Positions 36,728-46,101 of a DNA stretch of 64,000 nucleotides are shown piece by piece. The DNA lies in NCBI RefSeq assembly GCF_008932295.1, contig NZ_WBWA01000001.1, forward strand, positions 124,001-188,000, written 5' to 3'. The DNA comes from Brucella tritici (GTDB lineage: Bacteria; Pseudomonadota; Alphaproteobacteria; Rhizobiales; Rhizobiaceae). The number at the start of each line of letters is the position of its first letter. The first letter of the stretch is position 1. The notes under the pieces were generated by a model. That model searched no databases and was not told the origin of the DNA. It saw nothing but the letters and a program-made list of their open reading frames with translations. A program made the position numbers and the translations under genes.

Positions 36728-38563
36728 CTACAACGCCACGAAATGCTGAGGCGATACCTCGCGATACTCGCGTAAAGGCACCGCGAAATCCGCCGGACGG
36801 ATGGGACTCTTGAGTTCCCCCGTTTCGCTTGAAAGCTTGGTCCTGCGTCGGTCAGGGTCAGGAACCGGCACAGCCGCCATCAGCTTGCGTGTATAGTCGT
36901 GCTGGGGGTTCTCAAACACCGACGACCTCGGCCCGATTTCTACGATCTCGCCCAGATACATCACCGCCACACGATGGCTTACACGCTCAACGACGGCCAT
37001 ATCGTGCGAGATGAACAGGAATGCCAGATCGAGGCTCTGCTGGAGATCCAGCATGAGGTTGATGACCTGTGCCTTGATCGAGACATCGAGCGCGGACACA
37101 CTTTCATCTGCCACGATGACTTTAGGTTTCAAGGCCAGCGCCCGGGCTATACAAATACGCTGCCTTTGCCCGCCAGAGAATTCATGCGGGTAGCGCTTTG
37201 CCATATCCGGCGTCAGGCCAACCTTTTCCAGCATGTCTGCAACAACATCCTTCGCGTCCCGTGTGCTTCCCAGCCGGTGTTCGATGTAAGGTTCCGCAAT
37301 AGCGACTCCCACCGTCATGCGCGGGTTCAACGATGCATAGGGATCCTGAAAGATCATCTGAACCGTTCTCCGCATCCCGCGCATGGCCTGCTTGTCGAGG
37401 GCCAGAATATTTTGGCCCTCAACCAAAACCTCACCGGAATCCGGTTCGGTCAGTCGCATGATGGCGCGTCCAGTCGTCGATTTACCGCACCCGCTCTCGC
37501 CAACCAGCGAAAGGGTTTCTCCCTTGCGGAGATCGAAGGACACATTTTCCACGGCATGGACACGCCCGCTCAGGCGAGACATGAAACCTGAGTAAATCTC
37601 GAAGCGCTTGGTAAGGCCTTTCACTTCCAACACGGGTACATCGACCTTGTCGACCGTATCCGCCACCTCGACCGGCTTTTCCGAAAGGCCGGTCGCATTG
37701 TCTACTATCGGAAACCGCAGAGGACGTTGATAGCCCTGCATTGAACCCAGTACAGGAACTGCCGACAAAAGTGCACGTGTGTAAGGATGTTTGCTCTGCC
37801 GGAAGATATCGACTGTCTGCCCTGTCTCAACCTGCTTTCCACGAAACATGACAACTGTACGATCCGATATTTCGGCCACCACGCCCATGTCATGCGTGAT
37901 GAAAAGAACGGACGTGCCCTCCTCTTCCTGCAACGTCTTGATAAGATCGAGTATCTGGCCCTGAATGGTTACATCCAAAGCCGTCGTCGGTTCGTCGGCG
38001 ATCAGCAGTTTGGGTCTGGATGCCAGAGCCATCGCGATCATGACACGCTGGCGCATACCGCCTGAAAAGCGATGCGGATATTCATCGAAGCGGGATACTG
38101 CGGACGGGATGCGGACCTTTTCAAGCAAGCGGATCGTTTCAGCACGCGCATCTGCCTTTGACATTTGCGAATGGCAGAGCAATGCTTCCGAAATCTGGTC
38201 TCCGATTGTGAAGAGCGGATTGAGGCTCGTCATCGGCTCCTGAAAAATCATAGCGATTTCGTTGCCGCGTATCCGGCGCATTTTCTCTTCTGGAAGCGTC
38301 AGAAGCTCCCTATCTCCTAACCTGATACTGCCTTCGATGCGGCTCGTATCCTTTTGCAAAAGACGCATGATCGACAGTGAGGTGACACTCTTGCCTGAGC
38401 CGGATTCCCCGACGATTGCGACGGTTTCTCCGGGATGGACATCGAAGGAAACGTCATCCACAACCGGTTTCCAGGCACCATCGACCAGAAAAGAGGTGCT
38501 CAGCCCTTGAACGGATAGAACAGGTTCGTGTTTTCCAACCGTCGCAATTTTCTCAGACGTCAT
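36728..38563 (-). CDS. Dipeptide/oligopeptide-type ABC transporter ATP-binding protein, fused DppD-DppF
   Basis: A 611-residue protein with two complete ATPase domains joined in one chain, like GsiA and YejF. Walker A motifs are GESGSGKS near residue 55 and GESGCGKS near 354; signature motifs are FSGGMRQR and FSGGQRQR, each followed by a Walker B (LLIADEPTTALD, VIVADESVSALD). OppD/OppF-type C-terminal extensions are present in both halves. It powers the importer whose permeases and binding protein lie at 42484-45899, which has no other ATPase gene. It sits after the SelA-like gene, 32 bases apart, on the same strand. Confidence 0.94.
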   Translation of the reverse strand: MTSEKIATVGKHEPVLSVQGLSTSFLVDGAWKPVVDDVSFDVHPGETVAIVGESGSGKSVTSLSIMRLLQKDTSRIEGSIRLGDRELLTLPEEKMRRIRGNEIAMIFQEPMTSLNPLFTIGDQISEALLCHSQMSKADARAETIRLLEKVRIPSAVSRFDEYPHRFSGGMRQRVMIAMALASRPKLLIADEPTTALDVTIQGQILDLIKTLQEEEGTSVLFITHDMGVVAEISDRTVVMFRGKQVETGQTVDIFRQSKHPYTRALLSAVPVLGSMQGYQRPLRFPIVDNATGLSEKPVEVADTVDKVDVPVLEVKGLTKRFEIYSGFMSRLSGRVHAVENVSFDLRKGETLSLVGESGCGKSTTGRAIMRLTEPDSGEVLVEGQNILALDKQAMRGMRRTVQMIFQDPYASLNPRMTVGVAIAEPYIEHRLGSTRDAKDVVADMLEKVGLTPDMAKRYPHEFSGGQRQRICIARALALKPKVIVADESVSALDVSIKAQVINLMLDLQQSLDLAFLFISHDMAVVERVSHRVAVMYLGEIVEIGPRSSVFENPQHDYTRKLMAAVPVPDPDRRRTKLSSETGELKSPIRPADFAVPLREYREVSPQHFVAL

Positions 38564-38595
38564 GATGTTCCTCCGCTTTACTCAGGCTCCGCCAA

Positions 38596-39792
38596 TCAAT
38601 CCGGCCAACGCAGCAAGCTGTCGAAGCGATGCCTGCTTCGATCCTCAAAGGGAGTGGCGATAATCTCGTTCGATGCCCGGGCTTTGTCGAGTTCCTCCCC
38701 AAGACGTTGAGCAACAATGGTCTCCTGCCCTGGATGGAGATTGCAGGGATCGAGATAGAAATAATTGTGTTCCACCTCGTGATCTCGGGTGATGATCGGT
38801 GGGTTCCCTCGGGCAAGAACGGTTACCAGATCCCAGGCTGTGATGTGGGCGTCAGTGGCCGATACGATCACTCGCAGGCGGTCGAGCGGGTTGTTGGTCG
38901 GATCTGGTTCGATCAGAGCCGTGATGCCGGGACGGCCATCCAGCGTCTTCTTCCACAGTTCCAGATATGTAGTCTCCCTCTCGCGAATTCCGGCATGGTT
39001 GCGCTTTTCCCACGCTTCCAGCGCCGCCATAACGCCATAAATGCTCTCTTTACCAACTTTCATGCCGCGCCCGATGCCGAGATTTTGCAGGAACGCATTG
39101 CGGACGAGCTCCTTCTTACCTGCAACAATGCCGGAGGTCGGACCGCCCAGAAACTTGTGTCCCGAATAGATTGCGACGTCTGCGCCCTTTTCCAGAAACA
39201 GCTTCAAGTCGTATTCAGATGCGGCATCCACGATCACTGGCACGCCCTTGGCATGCGCGATCTCGACAAACTCACTGAGATGCAAAAGGCCATAGTCGAC
39301 GACGTGGTGCGATACGACATAAACCGCCGCAGCCGTCTTTTCGGTAATCGCATTTTCCATGTGATAGCGATGCATCGATGTTGCCTGTCCGATCAGAACG
39401 ACCTTGCCACCCGCAAGCCTGATTGCCTGATCGACCGGTGCGCCGTAGCTGACCACGTGACCGGTCTGCACCAGAACTTCGTTCTTTTCCGGTGTAGTGT
39501 CCGGTAGCTTTTCAATTGCGAGAAGGTTGTTGCCTGTCATAGCTCCGGCAACAGCAAGCGTAATGCCTGCCGAGCAGGACGCCGTGACGAAACCAGCTTC
39601 GCCGCCTGTCAATCGCGCAATCACTTCACTTGCCTTGCGCTGGAGATCATTGACCTCGACGAATTGCGGCAGGATGGCCGCCATCGCCTCTACCGCCTCA
39701 GGCACAACGATGGACGCGCCAAGCGATGTCATCGTACCGGAAACATTGATGACCGGTCGAAGCCCGATCTTGCGGCGGATATCATCGGTCAT
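38596..39792 (-). CDS. SelA-like PLP-dependent enzyme (DgaE/selenocysteine-synthase-like)
   Basis: A 398-residue fold-type I PLP enzyme related to L-seryl-tRNA(Sec) selenium transferase but belonging to the catabolic subgroup that includes D-glucosaminate-6-phosphate ammonia-lyase. The PLP lysine is in [17 protein letters not shown] near residue 208; [12 protein letters not shown] opens the family core and [12 protein letters not shown] holds the aspartate that contacts the cofactor. SelA proper is longer and works with SelB/SelC, none of which are here. With RidA, which clears enamine/imine products, the neighbourhood suggests a PLP lyase or aldolase acting on an imported amino compound. Confidence 0.85.
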   Translation of the reverse strand: MTDDIRRKIGLRPVINVSGTMTSLGASIVVPEAVEAMAAILPQFVEVNDLQRKASEVIARLTGGEAGFVTASCSAGITLAVAGAMTGNNLLAIEKLPDTTPEKNEVLVQTGHVVSYGAPVDQAIRLAGGKVVLIGQATSMHRYHMENAITEKTAAAVYVVSHHVVDYGLLHLSEFVEIAHAKGVPVIVDAASEYDLKLFLEKGADVAIYSGHKFLGGPTSGIVAGKKELVRNAFLQNLGIGRGMKVGKESIYGVMAALEAWEKRNHAGIRERETTYLELWKKTLDGRPGITALIEPDPTNNPLDRLRVIVSATDAHITAWDLVTVLARGNPPIITRDHEVEHNYFYLDPCNLHPGQETIVAQRLGEELDKARASNEIIATPFEDRSRHRFDSLLRWPD

Positions 39793-39882
39793 TTCAATTC
39801 TCCCATTTCTTTCGCTGTCTCAGGCATAGACGAATATACCATAATAATGTAATAACTTCTCGAATTCACATGGAGCACATGA

Positions 39883-40710
39883 GTGAGCGCATCATCATCC
39901 ACCACCCCCGCTGAAACGGCCCCTGCAGACGACACCGAAGCCAAGTCGACACGTCGCTCGCGTGTGAGCGGCATAGATCGCGCGTTGCAGGTGATTGATT
40001 ATCTTTATGAAACCGGAGCTCCGGCTGGTCCCTATGCGATTGCAAAGGCGATCAAGGCGCCCTTGTCGACGGTCTATGTGACCATCGATGATCTCGTTGA
40101 AAAGAATATGCTCGCCCGCAACGCGGATGGCGCAATCTGGCTCGGTGCGCGGCTCTATCACTACGGTCTTGCTTATGCGCGCTCGCTTGATTTCATGAGC
40201 GTCGCCACGCACGAGATGCATGATCTTTGCCGCGAAGCGAACGAAGCGGTGCAGCTGTGTGGACGGGACGGAGATCATATGCTCGTTCTGGCCATGGCGG
40301 ACGGGCCAAGCCCGTTCCAAGTCGCCTCGCGTGTCGGCACAAGAGTGCCCTTGAACTGGACCGCGTCCGGACGTCTGCTGGTCGGTCACCTGGCTGCAAA
40401 TGAACGCATAGAGCTTTTCAAGCGCTGCGCCCGAACTTCTCCAACCGGTCGAGCCGAAATCGACGCCGCAAGTCTTTCGGAGGCTGCGGCGAAAGCCTTC
40501 GATGAGCGGCTCTCGATCCAGATTGCGGAATCCGATTATGCGGTTGCCTGTATTGCTTCCCCGATCTGCGACCGCGATGGACAATGCGTTGCGACAATCT
40601 CCATCGTGCTCCCGGAACAGAAAGTGCTTTCCGACGAAGGCCGTTACACCAGTCAGGTGCGCGCGTCGGCAGCGAAGATCGAAAAGCTGATGGGTTGGCG
40701 CAATCATTGA
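39883..40710 (+). CDS. IclR-family transcriptional regulator
   Basis: A 275-residue IclR protein. A 25-residue polar lead is followed by a winged helix (SGIDRALQVIDYLYETGAPAG region, residues 29-90) and the GAF-like effector domain with TASGRLLVGHLAANER near residue 166. GTG 39883 has GGAG seven bases upstream; an ATG four bases earlier is out of frame. It is divergent from the SelA-like gene and convergent with ridA, splitting the transport and enzyme genes into two minus-strand blocks, so it is the likely local regulator of the whole locus. Confidence 0.92.
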   Translation: MSASSSTTPAETAPADDTEAKSTRRSRVSGIDRALQVIDYLYETGAPAGPYAIAKAIKAPLSTVYVTIDDLVEKNMLARNADGAIWLGARLYHYGLAYARSLDFMSVATHEMHDLCREANEAVQLCGRDGDHMLVLAMADGPSPFQVASRVGTRVPLNWTASGRLLVGHLAANERIELFKRCARTSPTGRAEIDAASLSEAAAKAFDERLSIQIAESDYAVACIASPICDRDGQCVATISIVLPEQKVLSDEGRYTSQVRASAAKIEKLMGWRNH

Positions 40711-40717
40711 CGCTGTC

Positions 40718-41212
40718 CTAGTCGTTCAGGGCGACGATCGCTTCGATTTCAACCGTGATATTGCCCGGCAAGGAACCGAAGCCGACGGCTGAACGCGCAT
40801 GTTGTCCGGCAGCGCCAAATACTTCGATGAAAAGATCGGAGCAGCCATTGATGACGTTGGGGTGCAGCTCGAAGTCCGGCACGGCATTGACCATCCCCAA
40901 CAGCTTCACGACACGCTTCACACGGGAAAGATCGCCAAGCGCCTCGTGCATGACGGCCAGCAGATTGATACCCGTCAGTCGGGCATCCTGATAGGCTTGA
41001 TCCACGCCGATATCGCCACCGACTTTACCCGCACGCAAATGTCCGCTCTCTTCCCGCGGCCCCTGCCCGGAAAGATAAAGGATATTGCCTTCCCGAACAT
41101 GTGTGACAAAATTCGCGATAGGCGGTGGCGGTGGTGGCAAAGTTATGCCAAGCGAAGCCAGCCGGTCATAGGGGGAATGCTGTACTTCGGTCGTTTGGGG
41201 AGAATGAGACAC
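40718..41212 (-). CDS. RidA-family (YjgF/YER057c) protein
   Basis: A 164-residue protein of the RidA superfamily, longer than the 128-residue archetype by about 30 N-terminal residues (with a run of prolines, LPPPPPP near residue 25). The core has LYLSGQGPREESG and the C-terminal ARSAVGFGSLPGNITVEIEA with the region where RidA binds substrate carboxylates. RidA deaminates reactive enamine or imine intermediates made by PLP enzymes. The gene sits between the amidohydrolase and the SelA-like PLP enzyme gene, which fits that role well. Confidence 0.92.
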   Translation of the reverse strand: MSHSPQTTEVQHSPYDRLASLGITLPPPPPPIANFVTHVREGNILYLSGQGPREESGHLRAGKVGGDIGVDQAYQDARLTGINLLAVMHEALGDLSRVKRVVKLLGMVNAVPDFELHPNVINGCSDLFIEVFGAAGQHARSAVGFGSLPGNITVEIEAIVALND

Positions 41213-41273
41213 GAATTTTCCTCATCATTTCGTCACGGGACGTTCCCGCAAATTCAATGCTGCGCCGACGGTA

Positions 41274-42482
41274 TCAGCGCCACGAATAGCCATGGCTATG
41301 ACGAACAAGTTTGCGCGCACGCGGTATATAGCGGCTGGCCGTAATGGCCTCGGCACCGATGACTGCGTAGCGGGGTTCAAAAAGCCTGTTCAGGCGAGAC
41401 ACATCGCCATTGGAATCCGTCGCTTCCAGGTCGGCGTCGACCAGATCAAAGATCGTGAAATCTGCGCGCTGTCCTACCGAAAGCCGGTTTTCCATAGAGA
41501 GCTTGATCACCGACGCCGGATTGTGCGTGACAGCTTCGATGACATTTTCGAACGGCATGTTGACCGACAGCAGCTTGGACATGGTTGTCGCCAGATCCCA
41601 GACAGGGAAGTTCATCGAATGGCCATGCAGGTCCGTCGAGATTGAGAATGGAAGGAGGCCACGTTCAATTGCCGCTTCAGCGACCTTGAACGAGAAGGAC
41701 GCCCCGCCATGGCCGATATCCAGCCGGATACCCTCGCCTGCACAGCGTTCCGCGAGGTTGAACAGGTCTTCGTCTTCCATGATGCTGGAGCCGGATTTGC
41801 CGTTGAAGCAATGCGTGACCACATCGCCAGGGCCAAGAATTTCAAGAACCTCGTCATAGAGCGCGGGCGGCTCGCCTACATGCACCATCATAGGCACTTT
41901 GAGTATCTTGGCGATCTTTTTACCAAGCTTGACTGGCGTAACGCCCCATGACCCGGTTATGACGTGGCTGGCCCGGACCTTGATCCCGACAATATGCTCA
42001 CTGTTGGCTGCATAGCATTCGAGAATACGGTCGAGATCGATGTCCTTGATGTCTCGCAATTCCGGAACCCGGTTGCACGCGACAAGGCCGATGGAGCCGA
42101 GATTCAGGAAGGCTTTGATCCGTTCCTTGGACGGTTCGATGATATACTCCCGGAAACCATGAAAATTGGCTTCTCCCGCCGAACCGGCATCAACGAGCGT
42201 TGTCACCCCTCGCTCAGCACCGCACTCCGAAGGACGTATCGAAATATCCGTACCGCCGTGCCAGATATGGACATGCAGATCGACCCAACCCGGCGAAATC
42301 CAGGCTCCCTTGCCATCGACACGCTCCACCTCTGCCGGTGCGTTCAACGACTTGCCGATGGCGTTGATGTTGCCGTCTTTTCCGACCAGAATATCGGTCG
42401 TCGTATCTGAATGTTCTGCACCGAAAGCTACCGGTTTGACATTGGTGATGAGAAGCGGCTTCGCCTGTTCACCGGAAATCAT
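41274..42482 (-). CDS. COG3964 amidohydrolase (commonly misannotated dihydroorotase)
   Basis: A 402-residue metal-dependent hydrolase of the amidohydrolase superfamily. Metal-site motifs are in order: DLHVHIW (HxH), GIKVRAS with the lysine usually carboxylated, MVHVGEPP, VTHCFNG and ISTDLHGHS with the aspartate. Characterised COG3964 members from Agrobacterium and Ochrobactrum hydrolyse acetyl-(R)-mandelate and similar esters rather than dihydroorotate; the physiological substrate is unknown. ATG 42482 is one base after the dppC stop, with AAGGGA inside dppC as ribosome site, so it is translationally tied to the importer. Confidence 0.88.
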   Translation of the reverse strand: MISGEQAKPLLITNVKPVAFGAEHSDTTTDILVGKDGNINAIGKSLNAPAEVERVDGKGAWISPGWVDLHVHIWHGGTDISIRPSECGAERGVTTLVDAGSAGEANFHGFREYIIEPSKERIKAFLNLGSIGLVACNRVPELRDIKDIDLDRILECYAANSEHIVGIKVRASHVITGSWGVTPVKLGKKIAKILKVPMMVHVGEPPALYDEVLEILGPGDVVTHCFNGKSGSSIMEDEDLFNLAERCAGEGIRLDIGHGGASFSFKVAEAAIERGLLPFSISTDLHGHSMNFPVWDLATTMSKLLSVNMPFENVIEAVTHNPASVIKLSMENRLSVGQRADFTIFDLVDADLEATDSNGDVSRLNRLFEPRYAVIGAEAITASRYIPRARKLVRHSHGYSWR

Positions 42483-42483
42483 A

Positions 42484-43359
42484 TTACAAATCCCTTCGCA
42501 GTCTTGGATCGAGCATGTCGCGTAGTCCGTCGCCAACCATCTGGAGCGAGAGGACAGAAAGAATGATGGCGAATCCGGGGAAGTAGGTCATCCAGTCGGC
42601 TTGGCCGATATATTGGCGTCCTGCGGCAATCATGGTTCCCCAGGTTGGGATCTCGGGGCTTACGCCCAAACCAAGGAAGGAGAGCCCCGCTTCGGCGAGC
42701 ATTGCGCTCGCAAAGAGGAAAGTGCACTGCACGATGATGGGCGAGATCAGATTTCTCAGCACGTGCCGCGTCATGATGTGGAATGTCGAAATTCCAAGCG
42801 ATTGAGCCGCTTCGACATAAGGCAATTCACGGATCACCAGCGTTGAGGCGCGCACGATGCGCGCCAGCCTCGGTGCGTAGACGACAGACAGTGCAACGAT
42901 GACCGTCGCCAGCGATGGGCCAAGCGCAGCGACCAGCGCAATGGCCAACAGAATATCGGGGAACGCCATCATCGCGTCGATCAGGCGAGCGATGGGCGTA
43001 TCCAGACGCTGGAAAAAGCCTGCGAGCAATCCTAGTGTCACCCCTATGATCGCCGACAGGACGACAACAGCCGCGCCCACCATAAGTGACAACCGTCCGG
43101 CATAGATCGTACGAGAAAAGACGTCACGCCCGAACTCATCCGTACCGAACCAGAACATCTCGCTTGGCGGCTTTAGGCGGTTGACGATGGATAGCTTCGA
43201 CGGTGAATAAGGTGCGATCCAGGGCGCCAGCAGCGCGAGGATAGCAAAGACTGCAAGCACAATAATGCCGGCCGCTACCGTCTTGCGTTTGAACAGCCGA
43301 CGGATGAACAAAGCCCGTTCCGAAGGGGCTTTTTGCGTGGTCGTAACAAGATCGGCCAT
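42484..43359 (-). CDS. DppC/OppC-type ABC permease
   Basis: A 291-residue inner-membrane permease with a MetI-like domain. A cytoplasmic start (ERALFIRRLFKRKTVAAGI) leads to the first helix, and the typical OppC N-terminal extra domain is seen in FGTDEFGRDVFSRTIYAGR near residue 72. The EAA loop is in VEAAQSLGISTFHIMTRHVL near residue 182. Its start overlaps the dppB stop by one base (TGATG). It forms the heterodimeric channel with the product of 43359-44300. Confidence 0.94.
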   Translation of the reverse strand: MADLVTTTQKAPSERALFIRRLFKRKTVAAGIIVLAVFAILALLAPWIAPYSPSKLSIVNRLKPPSEMFWFGTDEFGRDVFSRTIYAGRLSLMVGAAVVVLSAIIGVTLGLLAGFFQRLDTPIARLIDAMMAFPDILLAIALVAALGPSLATVIVALSVVYAPRLARIVRASTLVIRELPYVEAAQSLGISTFHIMTRHVLRNLISPIIVQCTFLFASAMLAEAGLSFLGLGVSPEIPTWGTMIAAGRQYIGQADWMTYFPGFAIILSVLSLQMVGDGLRDMLDPRLRRDL

Positions 43360-44300
43360 CAGTAGCGAACCCTCGGATCTACGAACAGATAGAGCATATC
43401 GATGATGAAATTAATCAGGACATAGAGCCCTGCTATGACGAGCAGCGCGCCCTGAATTACCGGATAATCCCGTCGCAGGACCGCAGACACGACAAGATTG
43501 CCAACCCCCGGCAGGCCGAATACCGTTTCCGTCACAACGGCTCCGGAGATCAGGACGGCTGCGGTGAGACCGACAACAGTCAGGATCGGGATCAGCGCAT
43601 TCTTCAATGCGTGCTTCATGATTACACGTCGCTCAATCAAACCCTTTGCACGCGCCGTGCGAATGTAGTCGTCACCGAGAACATCAAGCATCGAGGCACG
43701 TGTGAAGCGCAGGATCAGAGCAGAGGAAACCAACCCCAGTGCGATGGCTGGCAGGATCAGATGATACATTCGATCCATAAAGCTCGAACCCGGACCGCCA
43801 TAGCCGGACACAGGAAACAGGTTCAGCCGGACCGCAAAAAACTGCATGAGGATAAGGCCGAGCCAGAAGCTCGGTATGCTCGCTGCAAGCATGGCAACCG
43901 TCGTTGCAGCCTGATCGACAAAGGAACCACGCCGATAAGCTGCATAAACTCCAACCGGCAGAGCAATGATGCAGGCAATCAGAAGCGAAAGAACGGTCAG
44001 GAAGAATGTTGGCTCGGCCCGGTCAAGCAATGCCGCACCGACCGGCATGTTGAGAAAGATCGACTGACCGAGATCGCCCTTCAGTAGCTGACCGATGTAG
44101 TAAAAGTATTGAATGACCAGCGACTGATCGAGGCCAAGTCGGGCGCGCAGATCGGCAATGTCCTGCGCCGATGCATCCGGTCCAAGCATGACAGCGGCAG
44201 GATCACCTGGCGTCACCCGGACAATCACGAATACGATCGTCACGACCAGAAACATGACGACAGCCATGCCGACAAACCGCTGAAGGATGTAGCGCACCAT
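43359..44300 (-). CDS. DppB/OppB-type ABC permease
   Basis: A 313-residue permease: MVRYILQRFVGMAVVMFLVV is the standard OppB first helix, followed by VTPGDPAAVML and GDLGQSIFLNMPV. The EAA loop is YIRTARAKGLIERRVIMKHA near residue 215, and LINFIIDMLYLFVDPRVRY closes the chain as in the family. It lies between the binding-protein gene and dppC, in the same operon, and is separated from the binding-protein gene by a stem-loop. Confidence 0.95.
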   Translation of the reverse strand: MVRYILQRFVGMAVVMFLVVTIVFVIVRVTPGDPAAVMLGPDASAQDIADLRARLGLDQSLVIQYFYYIGQLLKGDLGQSIFLNMPVGAALLDRAEPTFFLTVLSLLIACIIALPVGVYAAYRRGSFVDQAATTVAMLAASIPSFWLGLILMQFFAVRLNLFPVSGYGGPGSSFMDRMYHLILPAIALGLVSSALILRFTRASMLDVLGDDYIRTARAKGLIERRVIMKHALKNALIPILTVVGLTAAVLISGAVVTETVFGLPGVGNLVVSAVLRRDYPVIQGALLVIAGLYVLINFIIDMLYLFVDPRVRY

Positions 44301-44330
44301 GCGATCAGATTCTCCAGATTGAACACTTCA

Positions 44331-44360
44331 GCAAATGCCGACCGGACGGACGGCATTTGC
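44331..44360 (-). promoter_or_regulatory. Intercistronic stem-loop between the binding-protein and permease genes
   Basis: GCAAATGCCG and CGGCATTTGC form a perfect 10-bp stem over a 10-base loop, with no T run. Such stem-loops after binding-protein genes commonly stabilise that part of the mRNA, so more binding protein than permease is made. Inferred from position and structure. Confidence 0.6.
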
Positions 44361-44372
44361 ATTGCCCGGAAG

Positions 44373-45899
44373 TTACTTCTTCAGCGAAGCATTCCAGAAG
44401 TAAGGCCACGGCGCGGGCTCAACGCCCTCCAGCTTGGTGGACATTGCCGCAACAGCATTGAAGTCGCCGATCTTGATCAGGGGCAGTTCGTCATAAATGG
44501 TCTTCTGAACGTCTGCCCACAGCGCAATGCGCTTTTCCGGATTGGATTCAGACGTGAATGCATCGACTACGGTTTTACGCGCTGGCGTGTCCCACCAACC
44601 CGGCGAACTGGTCGACAGAGAACCCATCAAAGCAGGCTCGGGCAGGAAAGGGCTGTGCGTTATGTAGATATCCCAGAGCTTGGGATCAGCGCGGCGCTGC
44701 GTCAGTGTCGCCCAATCGACAACCTGCAAATCCACGTTGAAACCGGCAAGCTTCAGATATTCTGCAGCCACCTGCGCCATCTTATAATGGAACTCATACT
44801 GGCGGCTGGTCAAAATGCGTAACGGCTCGCCATTATAGCCAGCAGCCTTCAATTCTTCGGCTGCAGCTTCCGGCTGGGCCACATTATAATTGCCTTCAAC
44901 GCCAGCGTCAGTACTCCAGACGAAATTGGACGGATAGAAGGCACCGTCCAATGCGTAGAATTCCGTACTGCCAAACGCAGCCGCAAGCATGTCTTCCATG
45001 CTCAATGCGTGGGTTACGGCCTTGCGCACAGGCAGTTTCGACGCCACGCCTTCCTTGGTGTTGAAAACAAAGACAGGGTAGCCGAAGGGCTTGAGAAGCA
45101 ATGGCTGGGAAGCTGTCGAAGACTTGATCTTGTCAAATGACTCAACCGGAATGGAATCGACATAATCATACTGTCCGGAAACCGCTGCCTCGACGCGAGT
45201 GTTGGCGTCCGGGACCGATACGAAGCGGATTTCGTCGAGATATTGATGACGCGCACCGCCATAACCGTCGCTCTCGCCGTCGCGCGACTTGTAACCGTCG
45301 AAACGCACGAGTTGAATATACTGATCTGCCTTTCGCTCCTTGAGCATATAGGGACCGGTGCCGATAAACTCGTTCATAGGCTCAGCCTGCTTTTCCGAGG
45401 GTATGATGATCGCCGCAGAATTGTTGAAGGCAAGCAAAGAGGTCAATGGCGCATAGGGCTGCTTGAGCGTTATCGTCACTGTGGCCGGATCAGTCGCCGC
45501 AATATTTTCGATAAAGGCTGACGCCTGCTTTCCGCGCGAAGCGAGCTTCGTCCAGCGCTCCAACGACGCAACCACGTCTTCCGACATCATGTCGCTACCG
45601 TCATGGAACTTGATGCCGGAACGCAGCTTGATCGTATAGGTTTTTCCGTCCGCGCTGATTTCGGGCAGGCTTTCTGCCAGCAATGGCGTCGGCTTCCATT
45701 CCTTGTCGAAGGTGTAGAGCGTTTCGAAAATATGCTGCGTCACGATACCCACAAGATCGGCAGTGGATACCATCGGGTCGAGCGTCGGCGGCTCACCGAT
45801 GGTCGCGACATTGATGACGCCGCCCTTGTCCTGCGCCAGCGAAACACCGGGACTGAAGATCATGGCAGAAGCCAGAAGGAGTGCTAGTTTGATCCGCAA
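44373..45899 (-). CDS. DppA/OppA-type periplasmic substrate-binding protein
   Basis: A 508-residue SBP family 5 protein. From TTG 45899 (reading MRIKLALLLASAMIFSPGVS, cut after SLAQ) it has a standard signal peptide, with GGGGG seven bases before; the frame is open upstream but no start there has a ribosome site. Conserved segments are VNVATIGEPPTLDPM-like at the mature N-terminus, YTIKLRSGIKFHDGSDM near residue 100, and DDA-like ADPKLWDIYI late in the chain. It delivers peptides or a peptide-like/ester compound to the DppBC channel. The adjacent amidohydrolase and PLP enzyme suggest a modified amino acid as ligand. Confidence 0.93.
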   Translation of the reverse strand: MRIKLALLLASAMIFSPGVSLAQDKGGVINVATIGEPPTLDPMVSTADLVGIVTQHIFETLYTFDKEWKPTPLLAESLPEISADGKTYTIKLRSGIKFHDGSDMMSEDVVASLERWTKLASRGKQASAFIENIAATDPATVTITLKQPYAPLTSLLAFNNSAAIIIPSEKQAEPMNEFIGTGPYMLKERKADQYIQLVRFDGYKSRDGESDGYGGARHQYLDEIRFVSVPDANTRVEAAVSGQYDYVDSIPVESFDKIKSSTASQPLLLKPFGYPVFVFNTKEGVASKLPVRKAVTHALSMEDMLAAAFGSTEFYALDGAFYPSNFVWSTDAGVEGNYNVAQPEAAAEELKAAGYNGEPLRILTSRQYEFHYKMAQVAAEYLKLAGFNVDLQVVDWATLTQRRADPKLWDIYITHSPFLPEPALMGSLSTSSPGWWDTPARKTVVDAFTSESNPEKRIALWADVQKTIYDELPLIKIGDFNAVAAMSTKLEGVEPAPWPYFWNASLKK

Positions 45900-45935
45900 G
45901 GCATAACCCCCATTTTTGAATAGTTCCACAATTAT

Positions 45936-45955
45936 GTTATATAAGCTTTTATAAC
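45936..45955. promoter_or_regulatory. Palindrome upstream of the binding-protein gene
   Basis: GTTATA and TATAAC flank TAAGCTTT, 37 bases upstream of the chosen start. The adjacent minus-strand motif ATATAACATAAT resembles ATATACCATAAT at 39834-39845 in the IclR/SelA-like divergent region, so both may be sites for the IclR regulator. Confidence 0.35.
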
Positions 45956-46101
45956 AGAATAACCGAGAACGTGAGGGTGTCAATCCATCAAAGCACATCG
46001 CCTGGAAATCTTTCCGTCGATAAAGATGGAATACTCATACTATGTGCGCATTTCAGATTTTATGGGTGGCAGCTCCGAGGCTGTATCGATATGAGTGCGC
46101 C

